Below are positions 55,450 to 64,000 of a stretch of 64,000 nt of DNA, in pieces. Position numbers and translations under genes: made by a program. Below the pieces are notes generated by a model that saw only the letters and a list, made by a program, of their open reading frames with translations, was not told the origin of the DNA and made no database searches. Where the stretch lies: NCBI RefSeq assembly GCF_022539665.2, contig NC_081340.1, positions 2,914,001 to 2,978,000 on the forward strand, read 5' to 3'. Within the stretch, counting starts at the first letter, position 1; every line of letters starts with the position of its first letter. The stretch comes from Daphnia carinata (taxonomy: Eukaryota > Arthropoda > Branchiopoda > Diplostraca > Daphniidae).

Positions 55450-56593
55450 ACCAACGTTCAAAAATTAGTGTCAGCGTTGGCCGCCAGGTGATATGGAGGA
55501 TTCTTGTATCCATTAACGGTGCGTGATGCCACGCCCTAATTCGTGAGTGAGACATAATAATGGAAAATTTAAAACATTTACTTAAGTTTTTTGTTTTATA
55601 ATTACCTTGGATGTTATTTATCACCATTTTCTGGATACAGTTCATTATTTACATTGTACAATAGTTTCGCTGAATTTAAATGAGAGTTAGTTTGAGACGG
55701 AAAATGCGCGCTTGCGTTATCAACATGGTTTGGGGTCGTCATTCACGGTATATAATAGTTGCGTGAACATCGTAATGTAGCGGCACTTGAAACGACTGGG
55801 TATGGCACCCTCCCAATGTTGGGACTAGTACCAAGAGTCTGTAAGCAATTACCAACTCGAAACGTCGAGCGTTGGTATGGGATTGGCCCACCATTCCAAT
55901 GCAAAACTGAATAGAGATGTAAGAGCTCTCAGCTGATGTCACGATGGGGATCATATAGTACAGCAATATGATCCGGGCCACCATCGTGACAGTTCTGGAG
56001 GATACTAGCATGTCAGTCAAGTGCTTAGCGCAACCTTTTTGGCTTTTTTCCCTAAAACTAAAATCAAACTTGGCAAACCGAAACTGATATCTCTGCCGAA
56101 TATTAAGTATATTTATTTAAGCGATGAAAAAAAATTTCGCCATATCCTGCTATTCAATCATGAAACGTGAAAGATAAATGGATTTTAACCACGAAACTGA
56201 ACAATGCCAAAGCCCTAACGCCATAAATCAATGCGACGTCGTGCTACGCAATTGAATATATAAATTCACGGTAAATTTACAAATACGCATGATATAGTTC
56301 TTACTAATACGTCTTAATGCATAATTGTGTTTAGAAATTACCATGTTGTACGAACACAAATTTAAATCGCTTTATCCGCTTCATGTGATAAAAGAATAAA
56401 GAAAAGTGGATTCGATAACGACATTATGGCTCTATTCAACATCTCATTTAGAAACAGCATACGTATGCAATGGCTAGTTATATAGGTAAATACATGGCAG
56501 GGTAATAACTCATTTTGGAACGAGAACAGCAAATAATAAAACAAGATCTAACCATCCCGTCATCAAGCTTGATGGACAGCACAATTTTTACAA
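55450..56593. repeat. Duplicated 3' flank, copy B
   Basis: Colinear with about 52000-53200, including the block caagagtctgtaagcaatta and the palindromic agagctctcagctgatgtca. Small indels separate the copies. It lies downstream of the Tyr-rich pseudogene just as copy A lies downstream of the intact gene. Confidence 0.8.
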
Positions 56594-57357
56594 TTAATAA
56601 TACTTTGGTCGCTCAGTGTAATAGCTGAGAGTGGCGTACGTTGTTATGTAATAAGCTGAAGCCTCGGTGTAGTACCTGGGAGCGGCCGTAAGTGGTAGTG
56701 TAGTACTCTGGCGCTTTTGTGGTGTAGTAAGGCGGGGCAGCATAAGTTGTGGTGTAGTAGCTAGGTTCCAGTACGTAGTACGAAGGGACAACCGCTATGT
56801 GTAGTAACTTGGGGCAGCGTAGGATTTTGGAGCTTCAGTGTAGTAAGACGGCGCAGCTGCGGTGTAGTATGTTCGAGTGGCGTACGTTGTTGTGTAATAC
56901 ACTAGCGCCTCTATGTAATAGCATGGTGCGGTGTAGTATTTCGGGGCCTCCGAGTAGTAAGTAGGAGCCGCATATGTTGTGGTGTAGTACTCGTGCGCCT
57001 TTGTACTGTAGTAAGTGGGGGCTGCATCCGTCGTGGAGTAGTATGGCGCAGCACTTCAACTCTGATATAAATAACTACCATAGTTAGAGGCCGATGAACC
57101 CATTGGCACACCTATGCTCGACCCAGCGATAAGTGTAACAGTAAGTTGAAGCGTAATGCCATAGATGCCTATAGCAGTGGAAGAAAGACATAATTTACTG
57201 CTGACATGCCATAGAACGTTAAAACATTGCAAACAAATGTACAGAATTAAGTTTGAAAATTTTCATTCCAACATTTCATTTAGAGAAATTAATCACTGAA
57301 CCCTTGCATCACATCAACATCAATTTCTATTCTAATTAAACGTTATACTTTACCCAT
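56594..57357 (-). pseudogene. Decayed paralogue of the Tyr-rich protein gene
   Basis: The same design is visible: exon 1 ATGG at 57357-57354, an acceptor before 57168, a signal-peptide start MGIYGITLQLTVTLIAGSSI and then YYTT-type repeats ending SYYTERPKYY and a stop at 56594. The repeat region is broken by several frameshifts and is about half as long as in the intact gene. The shared final SYYTERPKYY confirms a tandem duplication. Confidence 0.8.
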
Positions 57358-57414
57358 TGTTGCACGACGAACGGAAGCTGCTGATGGTAATGCTACGTCG
57401 AAGATGAACACTCG

Positions 57415-57449
57415 ACTGATTGTAGTTGGCTCTGCTGTACCATTTTATA
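57415..57449 (-). promoter_or_regulatory. Conserved TATA box and initiator of the paralogue
   Basis: TATAAAA (57449-57443) and TCAGT (57419-57415) are 30 bases apart, exactly as upstream of the intact copy. The pseudogene may therefore still be transcribed. Confidence 0.65.
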
Positions 57450-58359
57450 CGATTTGATGTCACTCTGATGTTGTTCGCCATTCCCAGCGGGTGTACCATT
57501 ACATCATGACGTAGCCATTAATATTGTTACCCTTTCCTTTTTTTTGCGCCCCACACAGCGTGAAGTTGAATGTCAGACAAGGGTATTTCTACGCTCGTGA
57601 ATTCTGAATGCAAATGAATGAAAACACTTCTTGGAAATAAAATTTAAAAGGAGAGGTAACATAAATCTGAAGGTCGATGGCTTTTGGAAAATTTCAGCAG
57701 AATCGGAGGAAATGCCAATTTCACCCTAATTGATCTACCCATAAGCAGTGGCCTAGAATACATCAATGTCCTCGAGCAATTTAATTTGTAAAATTCAAAA
57801 AAAAAAAATTCCGCTTTTCCGATCAGTAGTTCACTCACTTGCACGGTGCACACTAGTGTAGATAGATCTCTCCGGGTGTTCTGTGTAGTGTTTCACGCCT
57901 TCTCCATCACGCTCACACCACGAAAACCTCACATAAGCACTGGGTTTTGCCTTCGCACGGGTGTATAGTCTAGTTAGCATAAGATAGATTAAATAGATAT
58001 ATTAGAAAAACGATGATTAAGGCACAATCATTGTCACACGGGATACTTTTGCACTACACTACCTCCATGCAATGCACTTCGTATATTTCCAACCTTTGCA
58101 CTTTTTGCAATTTGCACACCAACTTGCAATCAAACTTCTCAGCACAATATGCAAACACTCTACTAACAATAACAACCCCACGACTTTCCTAACCTGTTCA
58201 TCATTAACGATAAATTTTATTTCAGGACCTATCTGTCAAAAATTGTTTGTCATTCGTGTATACTTAATATGTGCTAGTATTCAGCAGACAGTAGTTGTTA
58301 TTTGATTAATCAAAAGCAATTCTTTGTTCTTTTTTTTTCTTTCGTTCTCGATGAATTAG
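57450..58359. other. Spacer before the mini-exon array
   Basis: No gene seen. It ends in a strong pyrimidine tract and AG (58321-58359) that forms an excellent splice acceptor for the first array exon. Confidence 0.5.
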
Positions 58360-60060
58360 GAGGGCAATCTCTGGGCGTCACCGTGGACCGCGGGGCATGG
58401 AGGATCGGCGACACCAAAAACAGGTATCAGTGATAAGTTAAAGTGTACTAATTGTGTTTTTTTGTCTTTTATGTATTTAGATTGGACGGCCAAAGGACCG
58501 AAAAGGCCCAACGTGGATCGTCGTGGGAGCTACAAGATCGCCGTGGGATCGTCGAGATCTTCGCCAGTAAGGTATCAGTGATAAGTTAAAGTGTACTAAT
58601 TGTGTTTTTTTGTCTTTTATGTATTTAGATTGGCCGGCCAAAGGAACGAAAAGGCCCAACGAGGATCGTCGTGGGAGCTACAAGATCGCCGTGGGATCGT
58701 CGAGATCGTCGCCAGTAAGGTATCAGTGATAAGTTAAAGTGTACTAATTATGTTTTTTTGTCTTTTATGTATTTAGATTGGCCGGCCAAAGGACCGAAAA
58801 GGCCCAACGTGGATCGTCGTGGGAGCTACAAGATCGCCGTGGGATCGTCGAGATCTTCGCCAGTAAGGTATCAGTGATAAGTTAAAGTGTACTAATTGTG
58901 TTTTTTTGTCTTTTATGTATTTAGATTGGCCGGCCAAAGGACCGAAAAGGCCCAACGAGGATCGTCGTGGGAGCTACAAGATCGCCGTGGGATCGTCGAG
59001 ATCGTCGCCAGTAAGGTATCAGTGATAAGTTAAAGTGTACTAATTGTGTTTTTTTGTCTTTTATGTGTTTAGATTGGCCGGCCAAAGGACCGAAAAGGCC
59101 CAACGAGGATCGTCGTGGGAGCTACAAGATCGCCGTGGGATCGTCGAGATCGTCGTCAGTAAGGTATCAGTGATAAGTTAAAGTGTACTAATTGTGTTTT
59201 TTTGTCTTTTATGTATTTAGATTGGCCGGCCAAAGGACCGAAAAGGCCCAACGAAGATCGTCGTGGGAGCTACAAGATCGCCGTGGGATCGTCGAGATCG
59301 TCGCCAGTAAGGTATCAGTGATAAGTTAAAGTGTACTAATTGTGTTTTTTTGTCTTTTATGTATTTAGATTGGCCGGCCAAAGGACCGAAAAGGCCCAAC
59401 GAGGATCGTCGTGGGAGCTACAAGATCGCCGTGGGATCGTCGAGATCGTCGCCAGTAAGGTATCAGTGATAAGTTAAAGTGTACTAATTGTGTTTTTTTG
59501 TCTTTTATGTATTTAGATTGGCCGGCCAAAGGACCGAAAAGGCCCAACGAGGATCGTCGTGGGAGCTACAAGATCGCCGTGGGATCGTCGAGATCGTCGC
59601 CAGTAAGGTATCAGTGATAAGTTAAAGTGTACTAATTGTGTTTTTTTGTCTTTTATGTATTTAGATTGGCCGGCCAAAGGACCGAAAAGGCCCAACGAGG
59701 ATCGTCGTGGGAGCTACAAGATCGCCGTGGGATCGTCGAGATCGTCGCCAGTAAGGTATCATTGATAAGTTAAAGTGTACTAATTGTGTTTTTTTTTATT
59801 TTATGTATTTAGATTGGCCGGCCAAAGGACCGAAAAAGGCCCAACGTGGATTGTCGTGGGAGCTACAAGATCGCCGTGGGATCGTCGCCATAAAAGGTAT
59901 CAGTGATAAATTAAAGTGTACTAACTGTGTTTTTTTTTAATTTTATGTATCTAGATTGGCCGGCCAAAGGACCGAAAAGGCCCAACGGGGATCGTCGGGG
60001 GAGCTACAAGGTCGCCGCCTCGAGAACCAGAGATTCACGCCCATTTGGATTAAGAAGAAA
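58360..60060 (+). repeat. Tandem array of eleven mini-exon/mini-intron units of 148 bp
   Basis: After a leader exon-like block (58360-58423), units begin with attggccggccaaaggaccg at 58481, 58629, 58777, 58925, 59073, 59221, 59369, 59517, 59665, 59813 and 59955. Spacing is 148 bases until the last step of 142. Each unit has a GC-rich block of 86 bases followed by an AT-rich block that looks like a complete intron: donor GTAAGG, branch-like tactaat, T-tract, atttag. An alternative donor GTATCAG lies five bases later. The 86-base block has no stop in any of the three forward frames; since 86 is not a multiple of three, splicing would rotate the frame and make an 86-residue super-repeat every three units. 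Units differ by only one or two bases. An ATG in the leader (about 58395) is open into unit 1. No known family is recognised. Confidence 0.75.
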
Positions 60061-61457
60061 AGAAGATGGTACGGTTTAGTATGGCCGAATTGGCACTTTT
60101 TTTTTACTTTTTCCATTTGTTGTGATCTGTGTCATACCAACGTGTTCCTCATTCCTTTTTCCCTACATTAGTTTCCCTTCAATCATATTGGCTTTACGGG
60201 TATTTCACTATGCACTGAAATTGCACTTTGCACTTCGCTTTCGATCCATGGTCGTTAGTTGTAGCTGTAACGGTTCGGGTTTGCTTTAGTCCCTTCCTTA
60301 ATCAATCCCACCCTTTTTTTCTTACTTGGTATAGGTATGCTAATGATTTCACTAACTTTTCAAATAGTTTACAAAAAGAAAGAGGAAAAAGGCAAATTTA
60401 AATTTGTGTTCTCTCGGTGGAAAGCCAAGAAAATGCAAATCATTTGCAATAAAAGAAAGAAACTGTAAACAAAGAAAACGTAGATCTGGGGTAGGGAGAA
60501 ATCTAGCCAAAAAATAGCTGGTGGGCAACAACGGTCCACAACGTTTTGAGAGGAAATGATATGGCGGGCAAAAAACGGGGCGCCATATGAAAAGAAAAAA
60601 AAGCGATGATGCAAAAAAAAATGGCATCGCCAACAAGTCACCATACGAAAAAAAATTTAGTCATGCCATTCGAAGAAAGTAAAAGGTGATGCCGTAATGA
60701 TAACATGCGTAAGTACCAATTAAGTATACACTTACACATAGTTACAGGCGGAGTATCCAATAAATTTCAAATCCACAATTCTGGGACACAAAAGATACGT
60801 TTGATTTCACCTAAATTTCACAAGTAAACATCAGGATACTTTTAATGACGCACACACGTCAAACCACGCGACGACATTAAATGGGGGGCTAGCAGACGAA
60901 TTCTAGTCGCTTGTTTTGAATTAGAAATACGCTTGCGGGAAGCCATAATAGAAGGCCAAAGCTCGAGCAGTCAGATTTAGCATGGTCAGATTGCGCACAC
61001 CTAGCGCATGGTCAGATTGCAGCGCACCTAGCGTATGGTCAGATTGCAGCGCACCTAACGCCAGAGGATGGGACTAGGAGTTGGCCCCGGGCCGATCGGG
61101 GCTTTTTTTGGCAATCGGAGCAGGCGGTTCTAGAAGTAAAATTTGTCGCCTTGAACCCAATGGGGTTTCAGTCGGGGTTCATAAGCGGGATTCAGAGCGA
61201 GTTGATATGTTTTTTTTCCATTAGTTAAGTTGGCTAATATTTCCGTGTGGTTTCTCGTGTCGCAGGTAATCGGGTAAAGCCCAATCCCCGTTTGTCCAAG
61301 ATTTATTTTTTTTTTCGGGGCGGGAGGATTACCTTGATTACAGATTATAGCTGTAAATTTTTCTGAACCGTCATTATTATTTATGTAATATTTTGAGTTA
61401 ATCTTAATTAATTTAGTTATTATTTAAATTATAATTGTAAACCGTAATCGCAAACTT
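60061..61457. other. Downstream of the array, no gene seen
   Basis: Mostly AT-rich, with A-rich runs at 60590-60660 and a T-run near 61305. The array's possible terminal exon extends to about 60066. A short tandem repeat lies at 60980-61060. Confidence 0.5.
60980..61060. repeat. Three tandem copies of a 26-27 bp unit
   Basis: The unit catggtcagattgcagcgca plus cctagcg is repeated three times with small changes. Confidence 0.85.
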
Positions 61458-61566
61458 GATGCATGCAACATCAATTTCAAGTTACCTTGTTCACTGGATG
61501 GGAACCGAGCAAACTGCCCATTATTGAATTAATCCTAAAATGGAATTTGCCAGGGATAGAGATCGT
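61458..61566. mobile_element. Solo terminal block of the palindromic element family
   Basis: About 105 bases from tgcatgcaacatcaatttca onward match 51758-51865 with few differences. The rest of the element is missing. Confidence 0.7.
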
Positions 61567-61861
61567 GACTGTTTCACATGACTCTTTCGATTTATGTCCT
61601 GACAATTATGACTAGTCTAATCAATTCTACTAAACAAAAATATGATATATTTCAAACATAATGTCGTGTGATTTGAAGTTTATTGTGCAGCAGGTTGTAC
61701 TGGAAAGGTACGCAAAACTCATCATAAGTAAATAATTTGACAGACGAAACAAGGTTTTGTTTTTTAACTGCGTGTGATCAAACAACAAAGCCGATTGCAA
61801 TAAAATGTTTCCTTATTTTTTACCAACAGAGACGCCGTTTGCTTCGTCGAGAGCACATTTT

Positions 61862-62160
61862 TTGCACAAAAATTTTTAAGCCCGACTAAATAAGGCCGGC
61901 TAAGGATATAAGAAAAGTCGGGCTTATTTATTCGGGCTTAAAATTTTTTTGTGCAAAAGCTAACATTCATCGGAATTGGTTGAATATCATAGGATATACT
62001 CAAAACTGAATGCTGATTCCGGAATAATTACTATTTTTTTCATTAATTTAATCGTTTTTGAAATACACCGAATATTTGACGCAATGCTAGCGTGCCAGTA
62101 CGCTACAGCGCTAGCGCAATGCAGCACAGATTTTCGGTGTATTTCAAAAATGGTTCCTCG
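61862..62160. mobile_element. Half copy of the foldback element of 19.4-20.1 kb
   Basis: It contains the central small palindrome (AGCCCGACTAAATAA and inverse) and one full arm, matching 19700-19940 (tgaatgctgattccgg, then tgacgcaatgctagcg). The other arm is absent. Confidence 0.8.
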
Positions 62161-64000
62161 TGCCAGCAGATGGCGTGTAAATATACTTCCGTGCTGAAGA
62201 AATGTTTTTGCTACCCAAGAAGAAGCCCGGGAGAAATCTCTGAATAATCTCAAACATCCTAAAACGGTCTAAATGAGAGAGGTTCTAAATCGATGGTGAG
62301 GCCCAGTATCTGAAAGCCACCGCTCGGAAAAAGCGCGGAGAGATCAAATGAATTCGATCGAAAAGAACAATAGCAATAGTATACATGTTGTAAACGTATT
62401 TCAAGAAATAATAAAAGCTCCATCGAGTATTATTAAACTACTTGAGGCGATTGTTTTCCAATTCTAAGATTGCGTTAGGCTGGAAGGATACAGCTGTACA
62501 ACTATTTGCTCATAGACCCTCTAGCTAGTTGTGGTTCTAGTTTAGCTGTGGGACAAGGGTGGCGATGGGAAAATAAACTAATAGCCAAATAAATATCTAC
62601 TTTTATCAGCGGCCGCAACTGATAAGACAACAATCGACAACGTCAAAAAACCATAGTTGCTTATTTCCTACTCACTCATCCAAACTTCTCTGGTTCCCCA
62701 ACTCGCAGTCCACCGTTAGTACGTTTATCGCATTTGCAGTGATTTGAAGAAGTTTGTGTTTTATTGTCGAAGCTAGTCGACCACGAACTATGAAAACGTT
62801 TTCCACTTGAAAGTATCTAAAGATTGTCCCATCTACAGCATTCGATCTATGGCGGTTTCATTACTAGTTTCGTAGAGCCAGAGCCCAGCGGCTAGCATTG
62901 GCCGGCAAACCTTATGCCTGAATTAAGCACATTCCCGATTCGTCGTGTGCCAGATTGTCCGAAGGGATTAGGCGTCCAGTGACCTGAAAAAAATCCCTTT
63001 TTTTACTAGGTCGCGCGCCACCACCTGGGCAAAGTACAAGCGAACGCTCTCACGTGTTACTGTGCTATTTATGATTAGACATGTGGATGCGTGTGTGGTT
63101 TATTAAAGTATCAGCACGTATTAAAACATCACCGACTTTTCACATGCAATACGGATAAATGGAGGAGAAATTCGGAGGAAGTTGCAATCGTTCGTCAGTC
63201 GAAACAGATCGTACCGAGAGAAAGGCTTAGACAAGAATCTATATTCTATCGTGGTCAACAGAAACCTACATGTATTGGTCCACCACACGGTCACTACTTA
63301 AAAGCTTGCTTTAGGCGTGTTGCAAAACTTGGTCACGTCGGCTGGTCAAACCAGCCGGTGATGCGCGCAATCGGCAAAAACGAACACGATAGGAAAAGAC
63401 AGCGAGGCAACAAGACAAAACATATAGTTGGTCTTTCATCTGTGTTATGAGCTTAGACTCAAGTGGGTTGGTGCTAGTTCCACTTTGCTAGCACGAGGAA
63501 TGCGACGTGTATCGGTTGCTGCAACTGCCTGCCGTGCTACTAGGCTCGTGACATTCAGTGGGTTTCTGTAAAAAAAAAAAAAAAAAAAATACGTACCAGA
63601 AAATCTGTGACGTCATATAACCTTTGCTTCTGGGACCCATTTCTTCTTTCTGTTTCCATGATCTAACATTTCATCCCTCTTAACCCTTAAATTTGTTCCT
63701 CTCGACTTTTTCCCGTCTGTGGCACGCAAAGCCTTACTCAACACACATATTCATGTATGCATGTACACAGACTCACACAGACGATTGGGTAACCTTGAGT
63801 AAGAATATGATACGTGTTTGGTATGCAGCAGAGAATGGGAAGGCTGCAGCAGGGTTGTTGCGGACTTGTAATTGATGCGTTGGCGTTTGCACGAGCTCCC
63901 ACCAGCCATCCGAACATTTTTTGGGGTTAAAATATTTCTGTGCCGAGCCAAACATTAAATCAAACGTTCAAATTTGGGAAAATTTTTAATTTGTAGGTTT
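62161..64000. other. Right-end region, no recognised gene
   Basis: No family motif is seen on either strand. The longest reading frame, 63091-63450 plus (119 codons), is basic and has no domain I know; I do not call it a gene. A 19-base A-run lies near 63570. Confidence 0.4.

Noticed and set aside
58477-59695. Repeated 60-residue minus-strand ORFs in the 148-bp array.
   Set aside because: They cross the intron-like block and stop at each unit. All splice signals are on the plus strand, so these are shadows of the repeat.
58360-60060. CRISPR-like array.
   Set aside because: Units are 148 bp with no unique spacers, and the genome is an animal's; the whole unit is repeated, not a short repeat between different spacers.
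63091-63450. A 119-codon basic ORF near the right end.
   Set aside because: No domain, no splice context and no paralogue in the window; kept only as a mention.

Overview
The window is nuclear DNA of an arthropod, most likely a cladoceran crustacean such as Daphnia. Genes are compact with GT-AG introns of mostly 55-100 bases, all identifiable proteins have animal orthologues, and promoters combine a TATA box with a TCAGT initiator. There is no bacterial, phage or viral gene content. All gene models were spliced by eye. Gene names rest on remembered family sequences, not on a database search.

Layout. 1-16.2 kb is a conserved gene block: the C-terminal half of salt-inducible kinase 3 (Sik3, +), NELF-E (-, tail to tail with Sik3) and the long isoform of the repressor capicua (cic, +, eleven exons). 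A complete secreted inhibitory serpin follows (17.4-19.0 kb, +). 19.4-26.7 kb is repetitive: a foldback element, degenerate pieces of the RNA polymerase III largest-subunit gene (POLR3A/RPC1), a 1.5-kb palindrome with tRNA-like sequences near its centre, a 1.75-kb outer segment and a short MITE. 27.3-39.1 kb is a second gene block: FDXACB1-like (+), the mitochondrial Obg GTPase MTG2 (+), cyclin K (-), a ChaC-type gamma-glutamylcyclotransferase (+) and a second serpin with a long C-terminal tail (-).

41.3-51.9 kb is a very large palindromic element of the same family as the 20-26.7 kb one. Its arms carry inverted, intron-containing, stop-ridden copies of the C-terminal half of POLR3A, its core carries tRNA-like sequences, and its ends are inverted repeats. 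The two elements are arranged so that their homologous outer segments bracket the second gene block in opposite orientation.

53.2-57.4 kb holds a secreted tyrosine/threonine-rich repeat protein and a decayed tandem duplicate, both with intact TATA and initiator. 58.4-60.0 kb is an array of eleven nearly identical 148-bp units, each looking like a complete mini-exon plus mini-intron, open in all three forward frames if the GTAAGG donor is used. The last 4 kb has a half copy of the foldback element and no gene I can name.

Working relations. Sik3 and capicua are signalling outputs (kinase, MAPK-regulated repressor); NELF-E and cyclin K both act on RNA polymerase II elongation; MTG2 and probably FDXACB1 relate to mitochondrial translation. 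Shared chromosomal position does not by itself imply a functional unit. The strongest candidate for something undescribed is the palindromic element family that carries Pol III subunit fragments together with Pol III-type tRNA-like sequences; the mini-exon array is second.
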